From: Alphaproteobacteria bacterium
Lineage (GTDB): Bacteria > Pseudomonadota > Alphaproteobacteria > Rhizobiales > Beijerinckiaceae
Length of the DNA: 61,128 nucleotides
Direction of reading: 5' to 3'
NCBI GenBank assembly: GCA_021325385.1
Contig: JAJPHH010000158.1
Span: forward strand, 1 to 61,128
Shown: positions 8,757 through 19,315 of the stretch, piece after piece
Layout of the letters: every line of letters starts with the position of its first letter
How positions within the stretch are numbered: the stretch's first letter is position 1
Position numbers and translations under genes: made by a program
The notes under the pieces: model-generated
Told to the model about the DNA's origin: nothing
Database searches by the model: none
Seen by the model: the letters and a program-made list of their open reading frames with translations, nothing else

Positions 8757-11369
8757 CTAGATTTCCCAACGAAGCTTATCGATCAGCTTTTTGCAATACG
8801 GGTTGTCCGGCTCACGCTGAAGTCCGATCCCGGCAACATCGAAGGCTCGTCTTGTATCACCGCTATGTAAATGGAGCCACGCCAGCCGTGATAAGTCCGT
8901 TGCCGAGGATTCAGCCAAATGCTGCTCCATTATCTTCGCTAACGAACCGAATACCGCAACGCGATCGGCTAGGTCGGCCAATCCTATCTTCTCGCGCTCA
9001 GTATTCAGCCAGTTTGCCATGTTACTCACTTCGTAGAGAAGCGGGCTCCTGACCTTCGCCGCTTCGAGAAAAGCTCCGCACGCACCAACAACATCTCCGG
9101 TCAACTTGTACAAAGCCATTAGTTTGCGCCAAGCATCATAGCCCTCGTCGTCCTCCGGCTTTGCCTCGAGATAACGTCGCACATACTCTGTCGCCTGATT
9201 GATAGAACCGCGCCCGCCGACTTCCTGGACTAAATCAGCAAGTAGCAGCCAGGCCGGAGAATAACTCTGAGCTATGAATTCTAGAACTGGTTGCATCGTT
9301 TCGAAAGAGACTTTACCGGAGGTAGCATTCTCGGCCACGCTACGAAATAAGCTTCTGATTCTGGGCTTAACTCCTTCTTTGAGAGATGTGGCCGCAGTCG
9401 GCCCAAGCTCCTGAAGCAAAGCAATATCACTTTCGATCAATGTTCGTATTGGACTCACCTTTAACTTCCGCGCGCCGAATATGGCTGCGGTGAGAGGCGT
9501 ATCCAAAAAATCAGTCCCGTCTTGAGCGGTTATGCGTTGAACGAGCGACATTCTGACGAGTTCATCCACCGCCCCGGTGGGGTCAATACGCTCTGATTGA
9601 CCCCGCAATAGAACTGCCTCCACTGCCAATTCGGGCACCAAAGATCGCCAACCGCTAAGTGTAAGAAATATTCTGCTGGCAAGCGGCGAAAGGTTGGAGA
9701 ACGTCCGTTCAAACAACGCATCTAAGATTTCCTCTTTTCGAGCGATGATTTGCCTCGGCTTTCCCCTCCCCTTAGAGTCGGCTACCTCCCCCAGTACAAT
9801 CTTGATCACGTACGGATGCCCGCCGGATTGCTCCAACACGTCTTCACGGAGCGAGGTCGTGATAACATTCTCAATGCCCAGGGTCCTGGCAGTACGATCT
9901 ATGAGCTCATTTGCTTCTGCGGTTTCCATGCCCGAGATATCGATCGGATAATCCGCTTTGAAATCGCGAAACCGACTAGTGATCACAACCTTGTTTGGCA
10001 GTCGGATATTTGTGTCTATCCATTTGAATAGATCGACAGGGCTCCTAACAGTCTCAAAATTGTCGAAAACGAATAAGATTGGAGCGCTGAGCTCGCTCTT
10101 TCTGAGATTTTCTGCCATCCGAACAATGTTCTGAGATCGCGATGTATCTCCTTCTTTGGGTTCGCCCATCAGAGAAACAAACTCGTCGGCGATATCGTAC
10201 TCGGTGAGGACTTGGGGCCTGACGACTTTTGGTCCAACGGGAGATAGGTCAATATCACGAGCGCTAAACCATAATATGGCTTCGTAGCGTGTAGTCGTTG
10301 CCACTTCGTGCAAAGTTGTCAGTGCGAGACATGTCTTTCCGATACCGCCGCGACCAACTAACGTCACTATCGGATGGCGATCATTTGAAATTGCCTCCAC
10401 AATCTCACGCTCAAGTCGTGGGCGGCTAACGTAGGCATTCGGTATCGGCGGAAGATTTGTGAAGACCTTTCCAACTATTTCTAAAGTCCCTTTCCCATGC
10501 GTTTCGCTTGGAGGCCTCTGCGTAGCAGTAGAAAGATAAGGTCCCGGATCACCGTCGAGCCTGCTATCAGAAATCAGCGAGTGTAATTCGAAGCGCTTAT
10601 CGTTAAAAGCTCCGTTTGGGAAGTAGAAATCGGATATATCGACATCGGTACGAACGAGATCAACAAGTCTTGGTTTGCCGAAGAGAATATAAACACCATC
10701 GGAATAATTTTCACCGGCAATGGCCTCTGCTGATTTGAGAGACTTGAATGCTTCATGGTCATCGTTAAGGGGGACTACCTTATATTTTCCGGATAAGTTT
10801 CGATGTAAGTAGGCCCAGGGCTGAACAAAGATCGGGTTGCGATCGCATAAAAGCGAAATGGACGATTTGAGATGCGGTGAAAGTCTCGCGCATGCGGCGC
10901 TGGTTGGCGCGCCGTGCCCTCGCGTCTTGTTGCGAAGTTCAGAAAACAATGAAAACCAGCTTCGAAGAGCTACCTTTCCAGACGGTATCTCCGACGAGGG
11001 CGCAATAGACTTCACAACTTTTGACAGCGACGCTACAGCATCATACTGCCACGCATTGGAGGCAAATCGCTCAGTAAAGACGCGACGAATATCTTTTGAT
11101 TCTGCAAAAGAGTGCTGTGACGCCGTGCCAACCAACGCTTCATCAATGGCGTGCGCCCATTCCCCGATTCCGTCGGCGCGAACCAAACTGTGCAGCAGTC
11201 TATAACGGTGGAAGTCGCGATCATCGGCTATTGAAGCTACCAAGGCAGCGGCCGTTAGCTTGGTTATGAACTCTCCCGCGTAAAGTAGCTCCATAAATAG
11301 AGCCACGTCCGAGTCGTGCCCGGCTTTGCTGACCCGGGCCATCATGAGATCGATAGGTGCGAAAGACAT
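8757..11369 (-). CDS. STAND (NB-ARC-like) ATPase with N-terminal HEPN-type motif; putative defence protein
   Basis: An 870-residue protein with three parts. The N-terminal helical region holds ELRNKTRGHG near residues 144-153; its Arg146 to His152 spacing fits the R-X(4-6)-H motif of HEPN RNases. The central ATPase has Walker A GRGGIGKT (339-346), Walker B ILFVFDNFE (431-439), an NB-ARC-like VVITSRFRD (461-469), and a later GGHPYVIKIV resembling GLPL. The C-terminal third is helical and repeat-like (TPR-like). This architecture is known from nucleotide-driven sensor-effector proteins in anti-phage defence; the trigger and target are unknown. The gene stands alone, is AT-richer than its neighbours (28 of 60 bases G+C in the line from 9241), and fills the gap between gntR and gyrB. 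GGAGGGGG precedes the ATG. Confidence 0.8.
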   Translation of the reverse strand: MSFAPIDLMMARVSKAGHDSDVALFMELLYAGEFITKLTAAALVASIADDRDFHRYRLLHSLVRADGIGEWAHAIDEALVGTASQHSFAESKDIRRVFTERFASNAWQYDAVASLSKVVKSIAPSSEIPSGKVALRSWFSLFSELRNKTRGHGAPTSAACARLSPHLKSSISLLCDRNPIFVQPWAYLHRNLSGKYKVVPLNDDHEAFKSLKSAEAIAGENYSDGVYILFGKPRLVDLVRTDVDISDFYFPNGAFNDKRFELHSLISDSRLDGDPGPYLSTATQRPPSETHGKGTLEIVGKVFTNLPPIPNAYVSRPRLEREIVEAISNDRHPIVTLVGRGGIGKTCLALTTLHEVATTTRYEAILWFSARDIDLSPVGPKVVRPQVLTEYDIADEFVSLMGEPKEGDTSRSQNIVRMAENLRKSELSAPILFVFDNFETVRSPVDLFKWIDTNIRLPNKVVITSRFRDFKADYPIDISGMETAEANELIDRTARTLGIENVITTSLREDVLEQSGGHPYVIKIVLGEVADSKGRGKPRQIIARKEEILDALFERTFSNLSPLASRIFLTLSGWRSLVPELAVEAVLLRGQSERIDPTGAVDELVRMSLVQRITAQDGTDFLDTPLTAAIFGARKLKVSPIRTLIESDIALLQELGPTAATSLKEGVKPRIRSLFRSVAENATSGKVSFETMQPVLEFIAQSYSPAWLLLADLVQEVGGRGSINQATEYVRRYLEAKPEDDEGYDAWRKLMALYKLTGDVVGACGAFLEAAKVRSPLLYEVSNMANWLNTEREKIGLADLADRVAVFGSLAKIMEQHLAESSATDLSRLAWLHLHSGDTRRAFDVAGIGLQREPDNPYCKKLIDKLRWEI

Positions 11370-11444
11370 AGTCCGCCCCCTCCGGACTAGCGAGCAACTG
11401 GAGCGTCACACTTGTAGACTAGGTTAATTGAAGGCGCTCCAAGA

Positions 11445-14105
<2,661 letters not shown>

Positions 14106-14192
14106 TCAGGGCCGCGATTTTAGCCGCTCGCGTCGCCTCATGGCGCGGGCCGTGATAAGAGCCCGGCAAAATCTCAAAATGGAGCGTTGAAA

Positions 14193-14837
14193 GTGAGCGG
14201 ATCAGCAGGCGCGGACGCCTATTCCTTCATGACCCTTGCGCCAGTCATTCCGGTCCTCACCGTGCGCGACGCCCCGGACGGCGTCGCGCAAGCGCGCGCC
14301 CTCGTCGCCGGCGGCCTGCCCGCGATCGAAGTCACTTTGCGCACGCCGAAAGCGCTGGAGGCGATCCGCGCGATCCGCGATCAGGTCGAGGGCGCGTTTG
14401 TCGGCGCGGGCACGATTTTGCGCCCGGAACAGATCAAAGCCGCCTGCGACGCCGGCGCGCGCTTTCTCGTCAGCCCCGGCGCCTCGCCGCGCCTCGCCGA
14501 AGCCGCCGCTACGGCCCCCGTCCCCTTCCTGCCCGGCGCCGCCACCGCCTCCGAGGCGATCGCGCTGATGGAGTTTGGCTTCCGCTATTTGAAGTTCTTC
14601 CCCGCCGAAGCCGTCGGCGGCGCCAAGCACCTCGCCTCGCTCGCCGCGCCACTGCCCGATCTCAAATTCTGCCCGACCGGCGGGATCGACCTCGCCAAGG
14701 CGCCGACGTACCTTGCGCTGGCGAACGTCGTCTGCGTCGGCGGCTCCTGGATGCTGCCGAAGTCCGCGCTGACGGTGGGGGACTATGGCGAGGTGGAGCA
14801 ACTCGCGCGCGAGGCGGCGGGGTTGAGGGAGGGGTGA
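14193..14837 (+). CDS. eda: 2-dehydro-3-deoxy-phosphogluconate (KDPG/KHG) aldolase
   Basis: A class I aldolase of about 214 residues that cleaves KDPG to pyruvate and glyceraldehyde 3-phosphate in the Entner-Doudoroff pathway. The active-site glutamate is in AIEVTLRTP. The Schiff-base lysine is in YLKFFPAE, near residue 134. GAGTIL and FLVSPG are also conserved. The GTG at 14193 is chosen because GGAG lies eight bases upstream. A TTG at 14187 and an ATG at 14229 are alternatives; the last would start directly at the barrel. No edd or other sugar-acid gene is adjacent. Confidence 0.9.
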   Translation: MSGSAGADAYSFMTLAPVIPVLTVRDAPDGVAQARALVAGGLPAIEVTLRTPKALEAIRAIRDQVEGAFVGAGTILRPEQIKAACDAGARFLVSPGASPRLAEAAATAPVPFLPGAATASEAIALMEFGFRYLKFFPAEAVGGAKHLASLAAPLPDLKFCPTGGIDLAKAPTYLALANVVCVGGSWMLPKSALTVGDYGEVEQLAREAAGLREG

Positions 14838-14889
14838 TGGCGGAAGCGCAGGCTTCCCGCTGCGCTAGGTCCTGCAATCAGCGCTTTTG

Positions 14890-15576
14890 CTACCCCATCG
14901 CGATCAGGTTGCGCCGCTCGCGCCGCGAGGAGATTTCGACTCGATAGGTGACGAGCGCGAATATGAGCCAGCCGGAATGAAAGAGGATTCCGGCGGCGAC
15001 GACAAAACCGCCGGGAATTGGGCCTATCGCGGCCCGCTCCCAGACGTCAGCGACGGACATAAGCGGCGCGGGATGGATGGCAAGCTTGCCATAATAGGCC
15101 AGAGCCTGGATTGCGAATATCCAGCCGTAAGTTCGGCGAAGCCGCCGACCGATCGCGCGGGCGTAGCTGATGTGGTAGCGCGGATTGACGTAGTCCCCGG
15201 CCAGCAGCTCGGCCCAATCAAGACCTCGCCGCACGCCGGCGCCGTTGATCATCGGCGCGAAGAAGTCGGTCTCGAGCAGGCGCGCACGGTTGAAATAGCG
15301 GTAGCGGCGCGCTTCGAACATGAGGAAGACGGTGACGAGAAGTCCGACAAGGACCATGGGCAAGGGCGAAGCCTGAGCGTTGCTGTAGGTCGCGGAAAGC
15401 GCAATGCCGGTCGTGACCACCGCCCAGTTCGTCGAGCTGTCAAGACGCGTGCGCCAGACCGTGCTGCGATAGACTTCCCCACGATAGAGATGGGCGAGCG
15501 CGCCGATCTCAGCGGACGTGAATTCGAGCTTCCCAGCCACGGGGGCCGTCGGCTCGCGCGACTCGGCCAATGTCAT
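14890..15576 (-). CDS. DUF2270 family integral membrane protein
   Basis: A 228-residue protein of unknown function matching the DUF2270 pattern: LYRGEVYRSTVWRTRLDSST, then NWAVVTTGIAL, and ARRYRYFNRARLLETDFFAP. Roughly four hydrophobic segments are visible, at about 48-65, 72-90, 150-168 and 188-212. The arginine-rich loop between the second and third segments should face the cytoplasm. The gene is single, convergent with eda, and no pathway is suggested by its neighbours. Confidence 0.8.
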   Translation of the reverse strand: MTLAESREPTAPVAGKLEFTSAEIGALAHLYRGEVYRSTVWRTRLDSSTNWAVVTTGIALSATYSNAQASPLPMVLVGLLVTVFLMFEARRYRYFNRARLLETDFFAPMINGAGVRRGLDWAELLAGDYVNPRYHISYARAIGRRLRRTYGWIFAIQALAYYGKLAIHPAPLMSVADVWERAAIGPIPGGFVVAAGILFHSGWLIFALVTYRVEISSRRERRNLIAMG

Positions 15577-15667
15577 TGCGGAGTCCTCCCGATCGTTGCT
15601 CGACCAGTATAACGCGCGTCAACGCAACCTCGCCAATCAGACCTCCGCTTCTTTGGCCGCTCGCGAT

Positions 15668-16600
15668 TTACGCAGATAACGCTCCTAGCACCTCAAGGAT
15701 GATCTCGCGCAGCCAAGCATGGGCGGGGTTGTTGGCGTTGCGTTTGTGCCAAATGAGGCAAATGAGCGCGACGCCGAGCGACATCGGCGCTTGGTACAGG
15801 CTCAAGCCATAGCGCGGAGCGACCTTGCGCGCGTAAGCCTCCGGCAGAAGGCCGACGAACTCGGTTTCCGCGCAGGCGACGGCAACGCCGGAAAAAACGG
15901 GCGTCGTCATCGCCACCCGGCGTTGGCGGCCCAACTTCGCCAGGGCCGCGTCGCCCGTCGCGGTCAGATTGCCTTCGGTCGAAAAGACGACGTGATCGAG
16001 ATCGCAGTAGAGATCGAGCGGAATTTCCGCGCCCGGCTTCACTTTGGCCCGCTTCAGCCGCGCGTGAGAGCGCTTCGCCGCGACGACGAAGCGCGAGCGG
16101 AACGCGGACGCCCAGTCCTCCCAGGGTGCGAACTCGGCTTTCGGCGCGAGCGCAGCGTCGACGCCGTGACTCTCCAGCGTACGGACATAATCGTCCGGCC
16201 GCAGCTCGATGAGTTGCAGCCGCACGGCCGGCGCGATCGCGCGGACCTTCATCGCCAAGGCCGGCATCAGCATCTCAGCGTAGAACTCCGTGCCGGCGAT
16301 TTTGAATGCAAGGTCGGCGCCGGCCGGATCGAAGCGTGACGGCCCGCGCAGCAAAGCTTCGATGCGGTCCAGCGTCGTACGCAGCGGCAATTCGAGAGCC
16401 TTGGCGAATGGCGTGGGCACGATGCGCTGCCCTTCGCAGACAAAGGGCGGATCGTTGAAAGCGTGGCGGAGCCGGCCGAGCGCAGCCGAAACCGCCGGTT
16501 GCGACAAGCCGATCCGCGCCGCGGCCTTGAGCGTCGATTGCTCGCCCAGAAGCGCGTCGAGCACCCGCAGCAGATTGAGGTCGAAGGCAGATAAATTCAT
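15668..16600 (-). CDS. LysR-family transcriptional regulator (NodD-like group)
   Basis: A 310-residue regulator. The N-terminal winged helix spans about residues 5-65, with FDLNLLRVLDALL, the recognition helix region SQPAVSAALGRLRHAF, and the following FVCEGQRIVPT. The rest is the two-lobed effector-binding domain. The opening MNLSAFDLNLL is typical of the NodD/NahR branch that responds to aromatic or small aromatic-like inducers. It is divergent from a small cupin gene, 73 bases away, which is its likely target. The inducer is unknown. Confidence 0.9.
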   Translation of the reverse strand: MNLSAFDLNLLRVLDALLGEQSTLKAAARIGLSQPAVSAALGRLRHAFNDPPFVCEGQRIVPTPFAKALELPLRTTLDRIEALLRGPSRFDPAGADLAFKIAGTEFYAEMLMPALAMKVRAIAPAVRLQLIELRPDDYVRTLESHGVDAALAPKAEFAPWEDWASAFRSRFVVAAKRSHARLKRAKVKPGAEIPLDLYCDLDHVVFSTEGNLTATGDAALAKLGRQRRVAMTTPVFSGVAVACAETEFVGLLPEAYARKVAPRYGLSLYQAPMSLGVALICLIWHKRNANNPAHAWLREIILEVLGALSA

Positions 16601-16602
16601 GG

Positions 16603-16622
16603 CGATAATTCCATGTATATCG
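16603..16622. promoter_or_regulatory. Candidate LysR operator (CGATA-N10-TATCG)
   Basis: A 20-bp interrupted palindrome, CGATA and TATCG separated by ten bases, lies directly before the LysR start codon and within the spacer shared with the cupin gene. LysR regulators usually bind interrupted dyads with AT-rich ends in this position and repress their own gene. The arms are short, so chance is possible. Confidence 0.4.
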
Positions 16623-16673
16623 TTTATTCATTTGGTTTATAGCAGAGATAACGTCAGACTGCCGGCTTCTTCA

Positions 16674-17105
16674 ATGGTCAGGACGCCGCGCGAAGTTCAA
16701 TGGATGGGGACGACGTACCGTTTTTCGCTGACCGGAGAGGACGCGCAACGCGCCCTGGGCGCTTGGGAGAGCGTCGTTCCAGCGAGCGCTGGCCCGCCGA
16801 GACACGTCCACGAGCGCGAGGACGAGACATTTTTCATCCAGTCCGGCGAGGTGCAGTTCTGGATGCAGGCACGGTCCGTCGAATTGGGTCCGGGCGAGAG
16901 CCTATTCATCCGCCGCGGCGCCGAGCACACGTTCCGCGTGCTCGGCGAGCGCCCGGCACGCATGCTGACAGTCGTCACGCCCGGCGGCCTGGAAAGCTTC
17001 TTTGTCGATATGGCGGAAAAGAACCTCCGCATCCCCGACGACATGGCCGAAGTCGTCGCAATCGCGGCGCGCTATGGGGTGACTTTCACCGGTCCGCCGC
17101 TCTGA
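16674..17105 (+). CDS. Small cupin-domain protein
   Basis: A 143-residue single-domain cupin. The metal-binding motifs are visible: PPRHVHEREDETFFIQSGEV for the first (two His, one Glu) and a later GAEHTFRVL supplying the remaining His. Proteins of this size are often dioxygenases, isomerases or sensors of small molecules; none can be chosen here. The ATG at 16674 is preferred because the frame upstream runs through the LysR gene. It is divergent from that regulator, which probably controls it. Confidence 0.8.
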   Translation: MVRTPREVQWMGTTYRFSLTGEDAQRALGAWESVVPASAGPPRHVHEREDETFFIQSGEVQFWMQARSVELGPGESLFIRRGAEHTFRVLGERPARMLTVVTPGGLESFFVDMAEKNLRIPDDMAEVVAIAARYGVTFTGPPL

Positions 17106-17365
17106 TGTGGTCGCGCCGTGGATGCCTCGGATAAGCGTTGACATCGGCGGACGCGTTTGCCTCAGCAAAGCGCGGCGAGATCGGCGTGTCCTCGGCAAGT
17201 TCAAAAAAGGGGGCGCGACAAGCCCTAATTCCGCTTTGAACGCCAAGCCCCTGCGGCAAAGCGCAAATTTGCCCCGATAGGCTTTGGCTCCGATAACCAA
17301 TTGAGCGAAACGCGAAACCAGACAAGCACATAACCCGCCTCGACATAGGCCGAAGAGGAATATTC

Positions 17366-17393
17366 TTGACATGTTCTCTGTTTGTTCTAAAAT
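17366..17393 (+). promoter_or_regulatory. Sigma-70 promoter with a perfect LexA (SOS) box in its spacer
   Basis: TTGACA (17366-17371) and TAAAAT (17388-17393) are separated by 16 bases. The spacer contains GTTC-TCTGTTT-GTTC at 17373-17387, an exact match to the alphaproteobacterial LexA site GTTC-N7-GTTC. LexA bound there would block RNA polymerase. The start codon of the toxin-like gene lies 33 bases after the -10 hexamer. This predicts DNA-damage induction of the downstream pair. Confidence 0.75.
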
Positions 17394-17425
17394 AAGGAAT
17401 AACAACGGCGAAGGCGCGCATCGCG

Positions 17426-18466
17426 ATGCAAACCTATCGATTGGGAAGCGGCGGCGTTGAATGCGATGAGCGTGGGCTCTTCGTCGGAGGGGTCGCGTTG
17501 CTTGAGCGCGACGAGGCGAGCGCCGGATTTGAAGCGCGCGGAATTGAAGTCATAAACGAAGAGCTGAGCCGCCGGTACGACGCGCCGATCGATGCGAAGG
17601 GCAAGCTTGAAGGCGTTGCTTTTGTCGCCCACTGCCTCAAGAGGGGAGACTTGGCGCTGGCGCAAATCGGGGCGCTGATGCTCCGTTTGCCCGACCCGCC
17701 GTCCTCCGCGTCAAGCGGGGTCGAAGGCCGCGGAAGCGAGCGCTTCGAACTCTTCGCGACGCTCGACGCCTCTGGGCTGCTGAAAGTCGGCGACTGGGAC
17801 GAGGATGAACATCCCCGTACCGGCGCGCCGCCAAATCCCGGTTGGTTTGCGCCGAAGCCGAAAATTCAATTGGCGTCAAATGATGCGCCGCAGTTGCCCA
17901 CCCGACCTGAACCGCGCGGCTGGCGCCTCCGGGTGCAAAGCGCGCTCGCTTGGCTTGGCCGAAGCGGACGTTTCGCCGCCCTGTGGATGCGCGTGACCGC
18001 GATGGCGGCCGAGAGGGCTTCTTTTTTAGTTTCGCTTCTTGAATACGGATTGAGCTTTTTTGCAAATCCGGCGTTGGAGCCTTCGACCGGAGACATCGTC
18101 GCCGACGAATACGGCGCCGAGGACGATCCGCCGAAGACGCTCGATGAGCTCCAGAAACCTCCGAACCATTATCAGCTTGGCTACGACCAGCACCACATTG
18201 TGGAGCAGAATCCCGCGAATATCGCCAAGCGTCTCGAATACTGGACGTTGTTGTTGCGAAAATTCGGCCGCGCGGCAATCGACGATCCGAGCAACATCGT
18301 TTGGGTCCCGCGGCGCAAGCATTGGAGAATAACTGCGATTTACAACAGCAAAGAAGCGGGCGATCCGCTGGGCCGTCTTCATCGTCAGGTGGTCAACCAG
18401 CTTGATTTCGCGAGTCAACGCGAGGCGGGCCTGGCGGCTTTGCGCGAAGCCGGAGTTCTCAAATGA
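17426..18466 (+). CDS. Putative polymorphic nuclease toxin with C-terminal HNH-like domain
   Basis: A 346-residue protein. Residues 60-92 hold AFVAHCLKRGDLALAQIGAL followed by LRLPDPP, a segment I recall from other rhizobial toxin-like proteins. The middle is low-complexity and proline-rich, with a hydrophobic stretch near 197-213. The C-terminal 100 residues carry QHHIVEQN (255-262), NIVWVPRRKH (290-299) and a conserved-looking RITAIYN. The double histidine and later Asn/His fit HNH/treble-clef (His-Me finger) nuclease toxins. No signal peptide, PAAR, VgrG or RHS domain is seen, so the delivery route is unknown. The stop overlaps the next gene by four bases. A restriction-like role without secretion is an alternative. 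Confidence 0.6.
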   Translation: MQTYRLGSGGVECDERGLFVGGVALLERDEASAGFEARGIEVINEELSRRYDAPIDAKGKLEGVAFVAHCLKRGDLALAQIGALMLRLPDPPSSASSGVEGRGSERFELFATLDASGLLKVGDWDEDEHPRTGAPPNPGWFAPKPKIQLASNDAPQLPTRPEPRGWRLRVQSALAWLGRSGRFAALWMRVTAMAAERASFLVSLLEYGLSFFANPALEPSTGDIVADEYGAEDDPPKTLDELQKPPNHYQLGYDQHHIVEQNPANIAKRLEYWTLLLRKFGRAAIDDPSNIVWVPRRKHWRITAIYNSKEAGDPLGRLHRQVVNQLDFASQREAGLAALREAGVLK

Positions 18467-19293
18467 GTTCCCCCTCCGACGATTTGAAACAATGGCCGAC
18501 CTCCTTGCTCGTCGATCGATTCATTGCGCTTCTGTCGCCGTTCGGCTCGCTGCCTATGAGCAAATTCTTGCCGATTCCTGGACTAAAAAATCGGGCGAAC
18601 GAATTCAAGACGGCGATCGAAGAGGCCCGCCCGGTCGCCGACGAGCTGAATCGTCGCCGCGACCCCGACGCAGGCGATCGTCTGATGGGCAATCTTAACC
18701 CCGGCGTGCGTATGGGCGTATTTGCGATGCTGACCCCCGGCGCGCCGAAAGAGATTGTGGCCGCGGGGATGCTTGGGCCCCTGTCCGGTCTACCGGATGA
18801 AACGGCATGCGGCCTTTTCGAACGCGCGCTGACGACCGGGGAAGAAAGCGTTTCGCTCGCAGAACTCAGTGAGGACGAGCTCGTCGACCGCCTGGTGGAA
18901 TTTTGCCTGCGCAATTTCATGGCCTGGAATTTCTTCAATCTCCACAGCGATCAAGAGCAGATCGACGCGAGCAACAGCATCATCACCGAGATCATGCGCG
19001 TCTTAGTCGCGCTGAAACAGCGCGGAGCGCTCGGGCGCCTGGTCCCGCTGTTGAAGCATACCAACCAGAATGTGCGGCTGTGGGCTGCCGATGGCGCACT
19101 TTTCGTGGATGAGGCGGCGGCGCTGTCGACGCTGAACGCGATCATAGACGAAGGGGCGCCCGAGAGCGCCCGCATGTACCTTCCGCCCGGCCCCGGGCTC
19201 ACCAACGTTTTCGCAAAACGAGCGCTGGACCTATGGCGGAAGGAGAGGCGCGGCGTCCATGGGCTCAATCCGGGACACAAAGTCGCGCCGTGA
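18463..19293 (+). CDS. DUF2019/HEAT-like protein, putative immunity protein of the upstream toxin
   Basis: A 276-residue acidic helical protein that begins in an ATGA overlap with the toxin-like gene, implying coupled translation. Residues about 133-235 match the DUF2019 pattern: LSEDELVDRLVEFCLRN, then LVPLLKHTNQNVRLWAA. The first half, with LLVDRFIALL and NLNPGVRMGVFAMLT, looks like a diverged copy of the same unit, so the protein may be a tandem repeat. DUF2019 proteins are frequently found next to bacterial toxins and are presumed immunity proteins. The binding partner is inferred from position only. Confidence 0.6.
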   Translation: MSSPSDDLKQWPTSLLVDRFIALLSPFGSLPMSKFLPIPGLKNRANEFKTAIEEARPVADELNRRRDPDAGDRLMGNLNPGVRMGVFAMLTPGAPKEIVAAGMLGPLSGLPDETACGLFERALTTGEESVSLAELSEDELVDRLVEFCLRNFMAWNFFNLHSDQEQIDASNSIITEIMRVLVALKQRGALGRLVPLLKHTNQNVRLWAADGALFVDEAAALSTLNAIIDEGAPESARMYLPPGPGLTNVFAKRALDLWRKERRGVHGLNPGHKVAP

Positions 19294-19315
19294 GGGCAAG
19301 GGCGTTTGCGGCGAC

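Noticed and set aside
17426-18466. T6SS effector delivered by the system encoded at 27640-37019
   Set aside because: No PAAR, VgrG, Hcp, MIX or adaptor sequence is attached or adjacent; kept only as a hypothesis.
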